A stretch of DNA of 64,000 bases from Oleomonas cavernae (GTDB taxonomy: Bacteria; Pseudomonadota; Alphaproteobacteria; Zavarziniales; Zavarziniaceae). The translations under genes and the position numbers were made by a program. The notes beneath the pieces are model-generated. The model was not told the DNA's origin. It was given only the letters and a program-made list of their open reading frames with translations, and ran no database searches. The stretch lies in NCBI RefSeq assembly GCF_003590945.1, contig NZ_QYUK01000011.1:1702001-1766000 (forward strand). Direction: 5' to 3'. This document shows, piece by piece, positions 34,513 to 43,089 of the stretch (within the stretch, counting starts at the first letter, position 1; each line of letters opens with the position of its first letter).

Positions 34513-34821
34513 ATGACGCAGCGGCGATTGAAGTTTCTTTCGGCGGCCGAGGCTGACCTCGACGAGATCGAAGAGTACATTCGCAGCAAGGATGGTGCCC
34601 TCAGGGCTGCCCGCATCCGCGGCGAAATCTTCCACCGCATCGATCTTCTGACTGCCATGCCAGGCATGGGAGCGCGCCGAAAGGCACCTGACGGGAGAAT
34701 CCTTCGCTTCACGGCCGTGATGCGCTGGTGGATCATCTACGAAGACCGGGAAGCCGAAAACGTCGTCGTCATTCGTCGGATCGTCGATAGTGCCCGTCAG
34801 CTCAAAAACCTGATCTTCTAG
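34513..34821 (+). CDS. ParE/RelE superfamily toxin
   Basis: 102 residues. FLSAAEADLDEIEEYIRSKDG, then IDLLTAMPGMGARRKAPDGRIL, YEDREAENVVVIRRIVDSARQL: the standard ParE/RelE fold pattern with C-terminal IRRIVDSAR. ParE members poison gyrase; RelE members cut mRNA, and this protein is nearer ParE by its MPGMG and R-rich end. ATG 34513 is preferred over an upstream in-frame ATG at 34411, which lies inside the antitoxin gene. It forms a two-gene operon with the antitoxin. Confidence 0.85.
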   Translation: MTQRRLKFLSAAEADLDEIEEYIRSKDGALRAARIRGEIFHRIDLLTAMPGMGARRKAPDGRILRFTAVMRWWIIYEDREAENVVVIRRIVDSARQLKNLIF

Positions 34822-34937
34822 CGCCAGATTACCGCGCCTGCTCGCCCACCACCCTCAATCGATGAAGGAACTCCGGTGGCGATTGCATCGCCATGTCCGC
34901 AACCCACCCTCAATCGTCAGCTTTTCGGAGAGCGGCT

Positions 34938-35306
34938 CTAGGCGACGCAGATGCCCGGGACTGCGAGCTTCTGGAACAGGTGCGGCGAGGCAATTGCCGA
35001 GGGCGGATAGGCGGAGAGTTTTGCCCGGAATGCCGGATGGGTGAAGGCGGCCCGGAAGGCGGCCGTCGATTCCCAGATCGCATAGTTGAGATAGGTCGGG
35101 CTTTCGCCGATGGCGCGGTGAAGCTGGGTCGAGATGAAGCCCGGCTGCTGCTTCATGAATGCCGCATCGTCCTGCCACACCCGGAGGAAGGTCTGCTCGT
35201 CGGCCTTGTCGAGCGTGAAGACGTTCACCAGGACGACGGCGGCGGCATCGATCGCGACCTGGCGTTCGATCGGAAAGGCAGGATCGAGGGGGCGTATCAG
35301 GGACAT
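34938..35306 (-). CDS. Antibiotic-biosynthesis-monooxygenase (ABM) domain protein
   Basis: 122 residues. The ABM/NIPSNAP-like ferredoxin fold is seen in VVLVNVFTLDKADEQTFLRV, QPGFISTQLHRAIG and YAIWESTAAFRAAFTHPAF. These small proteins include quinone-forming monooxygenases and heme-degrading enzymes, but many are of unknown role. Divergent from a MarR gene with two operator-like palindromes between, so expression is probably controlled by that repressor, for instance in response to phenolic compounds or oxidants (inference). Confidence 0.82.
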   Translation of the reverse strand: MSLIRPLDPAFPIERQVAIDAAAVVLVNVFTLDKADEQTFLRVWQDDAAFMKQQPGFISTQLHRAIGESPTYLNYAIWESTAAFRAAFTHPAFRAKLSAYPPSAIASPHLFQKLAVPGICVA

Positions 35307-35322
35307 GGCTGGCTCCGTCTAA

Positions 35323-35381
35323 TTGGCATCATCGTGTCAATATGGTATTATATACCTATACTGAATCGACATCATGATGTC
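35323..35381. promoter_or_regulatory. Divergent promoter region with two MarR-type operator copies
   Basis: Two related dyads: TTGGCATCATCGTGTCAA (35323-35340) and GACATCATGATGTC (35368-35381, perfect palindrome). Their 14-bp cores agree at 11 positions and start 42 bp apart, about four helical turns. AT-rich TATGGTATTATATACCTATA between them supplies candidate -10 elements for both directions. Confidence 0.75.
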
Positions 35382-35402
35382 AATAACGCTGCAGGATGAC
35401 CA

Positions 35403-35879
35403 ATGCGCGCTACCAAGCGAACCCCGGCCGGCGATGCCTTGAGCGATCTCGTCCTCGACCTGTTCCGGCTGAACAGCCGCATGCTCGCCGCGGGCGACCG
35501 GCTGGTTGCCGGCCTGGGCTTGACCAGCGCGCGCTGGCAGATCCTGGGCGCCATCACCGCCGCCGGGCGCCCCCAGCCGGTGGCGTGGCTCGCCCGCGAC
35601 TTAGGTGCCAATCGCCAGAACGTGCAGCGGATCGTCAACGATCTGCACAAGGACGGGTTCGTCGCCTTTGAGGCCAACCCGCACCACCGGCGGGCGCAGC
35701 TCGTCGTGCTGACCGACAAGGGAAAACGCGCCTTCGAGGCGGCCATGCGCTTGCAGGCGCCTTGGATCAACCACCTCTCGGACGGCCTCTCGATCAAGGA
35801 CATGGAGACCGTCCACCGCGTCGTCACGGCGCTGCGGACAAAACTGGAAGGCAGCGACGAACCGGACGAACAGGCCTGA
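35403..35879 (+). CDS. MarR family transcriptional regulator
   Basis: 158 residues. Winged-helix DNA-binding core: LGLTSARWQILGAITAAGRP, then VAWLARDLGANRQNVQRIVNDL and the wing FEANPHHRRAQLVVLTDKGKRAF; helices at both ends dimerise. Likely represses itself and the divergent ABM gene through the paired dyads at 35323-35381. ATG 35403 is the first start after the operator region. Ligand unknown. Confidence 0.9.
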   Translation: MRATKRTPAGDALSDLVLDLFRLNSRMLAAGDRLVAGLGLTSARWQILGAITAAGRPQPVAWLARDLGANRQNVQRIVNDLHKDGFVAFEANPHHRRAQLVVLTDKGKRAFEAAMRLQAPWINHLSDGLSIKDMETVHRVVTALRTKLEGSDEPDEQA

Positions 35880-35936
35880 TCGCCGGTTCTGTGGTCCGTC
35901 CTTTCGCTTTCTCGCGGTCGCGCTATCCTGCTGGCC

Positions 35937-36209
35937 ATGAACTGGCTGGATACCCTGCTGATCACCGCGATTGCCCTGGCTGCCGGCGGCCTGTGGCTGC
36001 TCGCCGTGGTCTCGATGCTCCAGGCCCTGCAACATCGCCGGCCCGAGACCTCCCTGCTGGGCTTGCTGGTCACCAGCCGGGTGCTGACCCGGCCCGACCT
36101 GTTCACCGACCAGGCGCAGCCCTATCTGAAGCGCTTGCGGTTGGCCTTCATCGGCTTCTTCGTGGTGATCTTGCTGGCGGCGGGCCTGGCCATCCTGCTC
36201 AGCCGATGA
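35937..36209 (+). CDS. Small two-helix membrane protein, 90 aa
   Basis: I do not recognise a family. Two membrane helices: LDTLLITAIALAAGGLWLLAVVSML in pieces near residues 4-28, and LAFIGFFVVILLAAGLAILL near 69-88. They are joined by a polar stretch with ETSLLGLLVTSRVLTRPDLF. It lies between the MarR gene and the CFA cluster, on the same strand as both. Confidence 0.65.
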   Translation: MNWLDTLLITAIALAAGGLWLLAVVSMLQALQHRRPETSLLGLLVTSRVLTRPDLFTDQAQPYLKRLRLAFIGFFVVILLAAGLAILLSR

Positions 36210-36350
36210 ACGGGATTGCGACCGACCGGCCCGCTGCCATGAGCACGAACACCCAGGTCGGCAAGCTGTCGTAGAGTCGCGGGATAGCCCCAGGCAAATC
36301 CATCCCGCATTGCTGCGCGTATAGCGTTTGAACACGCACGTGACATCGAG

Positions 36351-37715
36351 ATGCCAGCAGACGCCAGTTTCCCCATCATCGATCGTGGCCGGGCCCATGA
36401 CGGCGGCATGGCAGGCCCCAGGCGCATCGCCGTGGTCGGCACCGGCATTGCCGGCCTTGCCGCCGCCTATTTCCTGAAAGATCGCCACGACGTCGTGGTC
36501 TACGAGAAGGACGCCCGCCTGGGCGGCCACGCCAACACCGTCACGGTCGATTACGACGGGGCCGGGATCGCCGTCGATACCGGCTTCATCGTCTATAACG
36601 AGGTCAATTACCCCGAACTCGCGCGCCTGTTCGCCGACCTGGGGGTCGAGACCGACGCGAGCAACATGAGCTTCTCGGTCTCCGCCGGTGACGGGGCGCT
36701 GGAATGGGCGGGCGACAATCTGCGTACCGTGTTCGCGCAGAAGCGCAACCTGGCACGTCCCCGTTTCCTGGGCATGCTGCGCGACATCGCGCGCTTCAAT
36801 CGCCAGGCCGCGATCGACCTGGGCACCGGCGGCCTGGGCGACCTGAGCCTGGGCGACTATATCGCCCGCGGCCGCTATGGCGACGCTTTCAGGCGCGACT
36901 ACCTGTTGCCCATGGGCGCGGCGATCTGGTCGACCCCGGCGGCCGACATGATGGCCTTTCCGGCTGCCAGCTTCATCCGTTTCTTCAACAACCACGCGCT
37001 GCTGCGCGGCCTCGACGATCGTCACCAGTGGCGCACGGTGCGGGGCGGCAGCCAGCGCTATGTGAACAGGATCGCAGCGGCCTTGGGCGCCCGGGTGCGC
37101 CTCGCCTGCCCCGTGGTGGCGATCGAACGCGATGCCTTCGGGGTTACGCTGCGTGATGCCGGCGGTCACCAGGACCGCTTCGACGAGGTGGTGCTGGCGA
37201 CCCATGGCGACCAGGCGCTGAAACTGTTGGCCACACCCACTGACGCCGAACGGCGCCTGTTGGGCGCCTTCCGCTATGCCGGCAATCACGCGGTGCTGCA
37301 TCGCGACCCGACGCTGATGCCCAGGCGCCGCGCCATCTGGTCGAGCTGGAACTACCTCTCCTCGCGGGCCGATCGCCGGGACGAGTGCCGCACGGTCTCG
37401 CTCTGCTACTGGATGAACCGGCTGCAGAACATCGATCACGACCGGCCCCTGTTCGTGTCCTTGAATCCGCCGCGCAACCTGCGGGAAGATCTGGTGTTCG
37501 CCCGCTTCGACTACGAGCATCCGATGTTCGACGCCGCCGCCATCGCCGCCCAGCGTCGCCTGGCCGAGATCCAGGGCGCCAACCGCGTCTGGTTCGCCGG
37601 CAGCTATTGCGGCAACGGCTTTCACGAGGACGGCCTGCGTGCCGCGATCGCCGTCGCCAATGCGCTGGACGCGCCGCCGGCCTGGGCAGCCGAACGCCGG
37701 CTCGCGGCGGAGTGA
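36351..37715 (+). CDS. FAD-dependent oxidoreductase (COG2907 amine-oxidase-like) of a CFA-type cluster
   Basis: 454 residues from ATG 36351. The dinucleotide motif is VVGTGIAGLAAAYFL, followed by VYEKDARLGGHANTV, and the C-terminal FAD contact is WFAGSYCGNGFHEDGL. This is the flavoprotein regularly found with DUF1365 and a cyclopropane-fatty-acyl-phospholipid synthase, where it is thought to oxidise membrane fatty acyl chains. ATG 36408 (MAGPRRIAVVG) is an equally possible start; neither has a clear ribosome-binding site. It is 2 bp from the DUF1365 gene, first of the cluster. Confidence 0.88.
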   Translation: MPADASFPIIDRGRAHDGGMAGPRRIAVVGTGIAGLAAAYFLKDRHDVVVYEKDARLGGHANTVTVDYDGAGIAVDTGFIVYNEVNYPELARLFADLGVETDASNMSFSVSAGDGALEWAGDNLRTVFAQKRNLARPRFLGMLRDIARFNRQAAIDLGTGGLGDLSLGDYIARGRYGDAFRRDYLLPMGAAIWSTPAADMMAFPAASFIRFFNNHALLRGLDDRHQWRTVRGGSQRYVNRIAAALGARVRLACPVVAIERDAFGVTLRDAGGHQDRFDEVVLATHGDQALKLLATPTDAERRLLGAFRYAGNHAVLHRDPTLMPRRRAIWSSWNYLSSRADRRDECRTVSLCYWMNRLQNIDHDRPLFVSLNPPRNLREDLVFARFDYEHPMFDAAAIAAQRRLAEIQGANRVWFAGSYCGNGFHEDGLRAAIAVANALDAPPAWAAERRLAAE

Positions 37716-37717
37716 CC

Positions 37718-38562
37718 ATGCCGCCCGCCGCCGCCACCCGCCCATCCGCCGCGCTCTACCTGGGCCGCGTGTTCCACGGCCGCTGGCGGCCCGTGCGCCA
37801 TGCCTTCCGCTACCGTGTCTTTTCGCTGCTGCTGGATCTCGACAGCCTGGGGGAGACCGCGCGCCGGTCGCGCCTGTTCTCGTGGAATCGCTTCAATGTC
37901 CTGTCGTTCCACGACCGCGACCATGGCCCCCGCGACGGCGCACCCCTGCGCCCCTGGGTCGAAGCGCAATTGCTGGCCGCAGGTCTTGGCGGGCTGGCCG
38001 GCGGGCCGATCGACATCCTGTGCTTTCCGCGCCTGTGGGGCTTCGTGTTCGATCCGCTGACGGTCTACTACTGTTTCGCCAGCGACGGCCGCCTGGGCGC
38101 CATCGTCTACGAGGTGAAGAACACCTTCGGCGGCCAGCACGCCTATGCCATGGCGGTTGCCGATCGCAATGAGGCCACGATTCGCCAGCACGCTGCCAAG
38201 GGCTTCTACGTCTCGCCCTTCATCGCCATGGCCGCGGACTATGCTTCCGCCTGAACCGCCCCGGCGAGACGCTGCGGGTGGCCATCGACGCGCACGACGC
38301 GGATGGCCGGCTGCTGCTCGCCACCCTGGACGGCCGGCGCCGTCCTTTCACCGATCTGTCACTCGCCCGTGCCATTCTTGGCCACCCGTTGATGACGCTT
38401 AAAGTGTTTGCCGCGATTCACTGGCAAGCCCTGCGCCTTTGGCTGAAGGGTGCGCCCTATCATCCCAAACCCGAAGCCCCGACCCCGGAGCACGTTCATG
38501 AGCTTGTCGTCGACCACCGATCGCGCCCCGGAAACCGCCAATCACGGCATCGTCGAACTTGA
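37718..38562 (+). CDS. DUF1365 protein of the CFA cluster, with frame break
   Basis: About 281 residues after repair. DUF1365 blocks: LYLGRVFHGRWRPVRHAFRY near the start, FCFPRLWGFVFDPLTVYYCF-like core (CFPRLWGFVFDPLTVYYC), EVKNTFGGQHAY, and the C-terminal WLKGAPYHPKPE. The frame is lost near 38240: MAADYA runs to a stop, while FRLNRPGETLRVAIDAHD continues in the next frame; one base is missing. DUF1365 proteins accompany CFA-type synthases; activity unknown. The repaired frame runs 65 bp into the CFA gene, so the true 3' end may be earlier. Confidence 0.82.
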
Positions 38563-39753
38563 CCAGGCGCTGAACCTGCCCGGCTTGACCCGCTGGACAC
38601 GGCTGGTGCTGCACCTCGCCCGCCGCCTCGAATACGGCACGATCCTGGTCACCCTGCCCGAGGGCCCGACGGTCGCCCTGCGCGGCCGCACGCCCGGGCC
38701 GAGCGTCGATTTCATCATGCGCGACCAGGGGCTGTCGCGGCGCCTGCTGCTGCGCGGCGGCCTGGGCTTTGCCGAAGCTATCTGGACGGCGAATGGGAGA
38801 CGCCCGATCTTGCTGCCCTGCTCGGCGTCTTGAACGTCAACGAGGCGATGCTGGAAGAGATCTGGAACGGCAAGCCCTGGGCCCGGGCGTTGAGCCGGAT
38901 CGGCCATTTCTTCAATCGCAATTCCAAGGCGGGCAGCCGGCGCAATATCGCCCATCACTACGACCTGGGAAATCGCTTCTACGGCGAATGGCTCGACCCG
39001 ACCATGACCTATTCCGCCGCCGTGTTCGAGCAGCCGGGGCAAGATCTGGCACAAGCCCAGAATGCCAAGTACGACCTCCTGGCCGGCAAGATCGCCCTGC
39101 AGCCCGGCGAGCATGTGCTGGAGGTCGGTTGCGGCTGGGGCGGCTTTGCCGAGCGCGCGGCCAAGCAGCACGGCGCCAAGGTCACCTCGATCACCATTTC
39201 GGCCGAACAGCACGCCTTTGCCGCCAAGCGCATCTTCGAGGCCGGCCTGGCCGACCGGTCGAGGTCCGCCTGACCGACTACCGCGACGTTACGGGCCAGT
39301 TCGACAAGATCGCCTCGATCGAAATGTTCGAGGCGGTGGGCGAGCGCTATTGGCCGACCTATTTCGGCTGCCTCCGCGACCGGTTGAAGCCGGGCGGCGT
39401 GGCCGGCCTGCAGGTGATCACCATCGCCGACCGGCATTTCGCGAAATATCGGCGGGGGGTCGATTTCATCCAGAAATACGTCTTCCCCGGCGGCATGCTG
39501 CCCAGCCCGAGCGAATTCACCAAGGTGGCCGCCGCCGCCGCCTGCACGAGCGCGGCCGCAGCACCCACGGCCTCGACTATGCGATGACCTTGCAGCTTTG
39601 GCGCGATCGCTTCGAGGCGGCCTGGACCCGCATCCGCCCCTGGGCTTCGACGAACGCTTCCGCCGGCTGTGGAACTACTACCTGACCTATTGCGAGGCGG
39701 GATTTCGCACCGGATCGATCGACGTGATGCAAGTCGCACTTTCCAAGGGCTAA
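38498..39753 (+). CDS. Cyclopropane-fatty-acyl-phospholipid synthase family methyltransferase, four frame breaks
   Basis: About 419 residues after repair. AdoMet motif VLEVGCGWGGFAERAAKQHG; NIAHHYDLGNRFYGEWLD and MTYSAAVFEQPGQDL are CFA-synthase blocks, as are DKIASIEMFEAVGERYWPTYF, FIQKYVFPGGMLPS, and the C-terminal WNYYLTYCEAGFRTGSIDVM. It transfers a methylene or methyl group from AdoMet to unsaturated phospholipid acyl chains. Breaks are near 38781, 39258, 39535 and 39645; each needs one added base, and the gene length (1256) plus four gives a whole frame. All conserved blocks survive, so error is far likelier than decay. The start overlaps the DUF1365 gene. Confidence 0.88.
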
Positions 39754-39878
39754 TATCTGGGCGGCATGTTCGCCTTGCTGGCTTTGGCAACACTGGCCAT
39801 AATCCCGCTCCATTTCTTGCGACGTGTGAGCCACCTCACAGCCGCGCGCCGTGCAGGAACACCAAGAATGGGACGGCG

Positions 39879-39953
39879 ATGAAGCAATGCCTGCGGCACG
39901 ACTTCGGGCCCGGACCCATCCATGTGATGCAGGTAGCACTAGAGCGTGGTTGA
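39879..39953 (+). pseudogene. Possible remnant of a second CFA-synthase C-terminus
   Basis: The 24-codon stretch from ATG 39879 ends in GPGPIHVMQVALERG and a stop, closely matching the end of the preceding CFA synthase (RTGSIDVMQVALSKG) but with different codons. The DNA between (39754-39878) shows no other CFA similarity that I can see. It may be the last trace of a tandem paralogue, or chance overlap with the MFS start. Confidence 0.35.
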
Positions 39954-41324
39954 TTCACTCAAGTCTCGTCTCCCGGCCTTGCAGGTTTGGCTCTACGGTC
40001 TGCCCGCCCTGGCCCTGACCTCGGTCGGCATTCCCCTTCTTCTGTACCTCGTGCCTTTCTATACCGAAGAGCGGGGCATCCACCCCGAGGCGGTGGGCGG
40101 CATCCTGTTTGCGGTGCGCCTGGCCGATGCGCTGTTCGATCCCACCTTCGGGACGATCTCCGACCGCTTCCACACCCGCTGGGGCGGCGGCGGCCCTGGT
40201 TGTTCGTCGGCACGATCCTGCTGATCGTTGCCATCTGGCACACCTTCCTGCCGCCCGAGACCATCACCTGGCGCTACTTCCTGTTCTGGATGATCGTGCT
40301 CTATGCGAGCTGGACCATGGTCATCGTGCCCTATGCCGCCTGGGGCGCCGAGCTGACTGGCGACTTCGACGAACGCACCAGGGTCGCCGGCATCCGCGAA
40401 CTGTTCCTGCTGATCGGCACGGTGCTGGCCGCCTCGGTGCCGACCGTCCTCAAATCCATGGGTTACGAGGGCCAGGGCGCCACCCTGGCGGCGATTGCCG
40501 TCTTCGTCATCGTCGGCCTGCCGATTGCCATCGGCCTGCTGTTCTGGAAGGTGCCCGAACCGGCGGTCATCGCCAGCCCCCATGTCCATAGCTGGCGCGC
40601 GGGCTTCGATGCCATCCGCAAGAACGGCCCCTTTGCCCGCCTGATCAGCGCCTTCCTGCTGAACGCGACCGCCCAGGCGATGGTCGCCACCCTGTTCTTC
40701 TTCTATGTGAAATATGTCCTGGGCGCCGGCACCTCGGGGCCCTATCTGCTGCTGACCTATTTCATCTCCGGCATCGTTGCGGTGCCGGTCTGGATGCGGC
40801 TGGCCGAGCGCTTCGGCAAGCACCGGACCTGGGCCTTCTCGATGATCTCGTCGGCGCTGATCTTCCTGATCACGCCGTTCCTGGGCGTCGGCGACGTCTG
40901 GATCTTCGGGGTGATCTCGGTGCTGACCGGGTTCAGCCTGGGCTGCGACCAGATCCTGGCCGCCTCGATGCAGGCCGACGTGGTCGATATCGATTCGATC
41001 CGTTCGGGCCAGCAGCGCGCCGGGCTCTATTTCGCGCTGTGGAACATGGTGACCAAGCTGGCCGGCGGGATCGCGGCCGGCATCACCCTGCCGCTGCTGG
41101 GCTACTATGGCTTCATCGCCGACGGCCGGACCAACCCGGCCAGCGCGCTCGCTGCCCTGACCGTGCTGTTCGCGGTGGTGCCGCCGATCCTGCGCCTGCT
41201 CTCGGTCTGGATCATCTGGAACTACCCGATCACCCGCGAACGCCATGCCAAGCTTCGGGCCTTGATGGAACGCAAGCTGGCGCGCCGGGCCGCGGCGGCC
41301 GAGGCGGCCGCCGCGAAGGGCTGA
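39946..41324 (+). CDS. MFS transporter of the GPH (glycoside-pentoside-hexuronide) type, with frame break
   Basis: About 459 residues after repair, twelve membrane helices expected. GTG start at 39946 (VDSLKSRLPALQVWLYGLPALAL). DPTFGTISDRFHTRWG then, after the break near 40190, RPWLFVGTILLIVAIWH: the D-x5-R-x-GRRRPW loop typical of GPH carriers is split by one missing base in a GGCGGCGGCGG run. Related transporters sit in CFA/DUF1365 clusters of other proteobacteria. The cargo there is not known; sugar transport should not be assumed. Confidence 0.85.
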
Positions 41325-41432
41325 TCGGCGGCCTTACGCCGCGGCGGCGGGGCAGATCATCAGTGAAACGGACTACAGGGTTTCGATCCGGCGTTTGACG
41401 ATGCGGAGAATCCAGCCCAGGAGCGGCAGCCG

Positions 41433-41816
41433 TTAATAGAACTGGCCGGCATCCCAGTGATCGACGTGCTGGACGGCAAGGCCGGTCACCGGATCGAAAC
41501 TGACCTGGCTGAGGCCGTTGATGACCCAGGGATCCCGCTTGGGCCAGCGGCGCAGTTGATAGGACATGGTCCAGACCATGATACCCTGCGAGCCGTTGGC
41601 AAAGCGTTCGGTGACCTTGAAGCGGATGCCTGAGCAATCGGCGAAGAGCTTGGCGAAGATGAGCTGCACCCGATCGATGCCCATCACCTCGCTGAAGGGA
41701 TCCCTGAAACGGATACGCGGGTCCATCACCTGATAAAGCGTCGCGACGCTGCCGGCGTCCAATTGCTCGAGCACTGCCGAGTAACGGGCAAGCGCCGCAT
41801 ACGCTTTGCTATTCAT
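41433..41816 (-). CDS. NTF2-like (SnoaL-type) protein
   Basis: 127 residues from ATG 41816 (MNSKAYAALARYSAVLEQLD). A cone-shaped NTF2 fold: LYQVMDPRIRFRDPFSEVMG, then RVQLIFAKLFADCSGIRFKV and VQHVDHWDAGQFY at the end. Related small proteins accompany CFA/FAD/DUF1365 genes elsewhere, but this copy is on the opposite strand, converging on the MFS gene. Function unknown. An upstream in-frame start at 41864 is less likely because it adds a poorly conserved-looking basic stretch. Confidence 0.75.
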   Translation of the reverse strand: MNSKAYAALARYSAVLEQLDAGSVATLYQVMDPRIRFRDPFSEVMGIDRVQLIFAKLFADCSGIRFKVTERFANGSQGIMVWTMSYQLRRWPKRDPWVINGLSQVSFDPVTGLAVQHVDHWDAGQFY

Positions 41817-41975
41817 TCTTATTGTTTTCCTGTGCTGCATGCTACCAGTGAGAGAAACACGCATACGGCAAACGGCGGAGCAACTTCAAGGGGGATGGGA
41901 ACGTGAGGCGCCGCATGAGGGCCATGCGCGCTACCGAAGAAATCGATCTCGTTGGGATCACCGGGCCCCGGCGGC

Positions 41976-42008
41976 AAAAAGCCCCGCCTCCTTGACGGAG
42001 GCGGGGCT
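41976..42008 (-). terminator. Rho-independent terminator of the glycine-zipper gene
   Basis: On the minus strand AGCCCCGCCTCC-GTCAA-GGAGGCGGGGCT followed by TTTTT: a perfect 12-bp stem, 5-base loop and T-run, 24 bases after the stop codon. Confidence 0.93.
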
Positions 42009-42031
42009 TGCGGTTTTGTGATCGGGTCGGA

Positions 42032-42277
42032 TCAACGGCGGCGCTTGTAGTCGTCATCGTCCGCGGTCAGGGCACCGATCGCGGCACCGGCACCGCCACC
42101 GATCAGTGCGCCGGTCAGGGCGCTGCCGCCGGTCAAGGCACCCACCAGCGCACCGCCGCCGGCACCGATGGCACCGCCGGTCACCGCCCGCCGTTCCTGA
42201 TGATTGAGGCCGGAGCAAGCGCCCAGGCCGAGTGCGCCGGCCAGAGCCAAGGCGGCAAAGGTCTTGGACTGATACAT
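42032..42277 (-). CDS. Glycine-zipper lipoprotein, 81 aa
   Basis: Signal peptide TFAALALAGALGLGAC with lipobox cysteine at residue 21, then a glycine-zipper region (GGAIGAGGGALVGALTGGSA, GALIGGGAGAAIGAL) and a charged end DDDDYKRRR. Like OsmB/YMGG-type small envelope lipoproteins, whose exact role is unclear. A good AAGGAG site precedes ATG 42277 and a strong terminator follows, so it is a single-gene transcript. Confidence 0.85.
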   Translation of the reverse strand: MYQSKTFAALALAGALGLGACSGLNHQERRAVTGGAIGAGGGALVGALTGGSALTGALIGGGAGAAIGALTADDDDYKRRR

Positions 42278-42421
42278 GGTAGTCTCCTTAACCACTTTGG
42301 ATGTCACGAGGCAGGCCCCGCGTATTCCATGGGAAATCAACAGCAGGTTCAGGGGTTGGTTCCAAAGAACCTGAAGTCTCCCTATAATCCATTGAAAGTG
42401 CTTTTGTTTTTGTGAGAGGCG

Positions 42422-43024
42422 ATGATGGAACGAACGGTCCAGATCCTGTCCTACGAGACCGTGCATAAGGGTTTTTATCCAAAATCCGTCCTGCGCCTGC
42501 GGCACTCGCTGTTCCGCGGCGGATTGAGCGCCGAGGTGAGCCGCGACGTGCTGGAACTGGGCGCCGCCTCGGTGGTCCTGCCCTACGATCCCAGGACCGA
42601 TTCGATCCTGCTGGTCGAGCAGTTCCGCATCGCGCCCTATCTGATGGACGAGGAACCCTGGCTGCTGGAAGCCATCGCCGGCCGCGCCGAAGACGGGGAA
42701 GCCGCCGACGTGGCGGCGGCCCGCGAGGCCCGGGAAGAAGCGAACATCGAATTGACCGCGCTTGCGCGCGCCGGCATCGGCTATCCCTCGCCCGGCGGCC
42801 TGAAGGAACTGACCACCATCTTCGTGGGCTGCTGCAATCTTGCCGGTGTCGATGGCGGCGTCCACGGCGCGGCGGACGAAAGCGAGGATATCCGCGTGCG
42901 GGTGATCGCGGTCGACGAGGCCCTGGCCATGGCGGCAAGCGGCACCCTGCGGGCCCTTTCCGCCCTGGTGGCCCTGTACTGGCTGGCGCTCCATCGGGCC
43001 GATCTGCGGCGCCGCTGGGCTTGA
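42422..43024 (+). CDS. NUDIX hydrolase, ADP-ribose pyrophosphatase type
   Basis: 200 residues. The Nudix box is GRAEDGEAADVAAAREAREE followed by ANI (G-x5-E-x7-REAREE-x-N-I; the usual Gly before the last hydrophobic is Asn). Upstream LLVEQFRIAPYL and downstream YPSPGGLKELTTIFVGCC resemble NudF/TrgB ADP-ribose pyrophosphatases, which split ADP-ribose into AMP and ribose-5-phosphate. ATG 42422 or 42425. It is followed by cysteine synthase after 65 bp. Confidence 0.86.
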   Translation: MMERTVQILSYETVHKGFYPKSVLRLRHSLFRGGLSAEVSRDVLELGAASVVLPYDPRTDSILLVEQFRIAPYLMDEEPWLLEAIAGRAEDGEAADVAAAREAREEANIELTALARAGIGYPSPGGLKELTTIFVGCCNLAGVDGGVHGAADESEDIRVRVIAVDEALAMAASGTLRALSALVALYWLALHRADLRRRWA

Positions 43025-43089
43025 ACCGGTGGGCAGGCGCCGCTAGGGTCGCTGCAACATTCAAAAAACCCCCAGATCGACCCCTCCCC

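Noticed and set aside
34218-34821. A phage or integrative element at the tRNA-Cys/tRNA-Asn pair
   Set aside because: No integrase and no repeat of a tRNA 3' end was seen downstream; only a toxin-antitoxin pair follows.
39754-39878. A short membrane protein reading MFALLALATLAIIPLHF
   Set aside because: Only about 38 codons, no ribosome-binding site and no family; probably chance in the gap after the CFA synthase.
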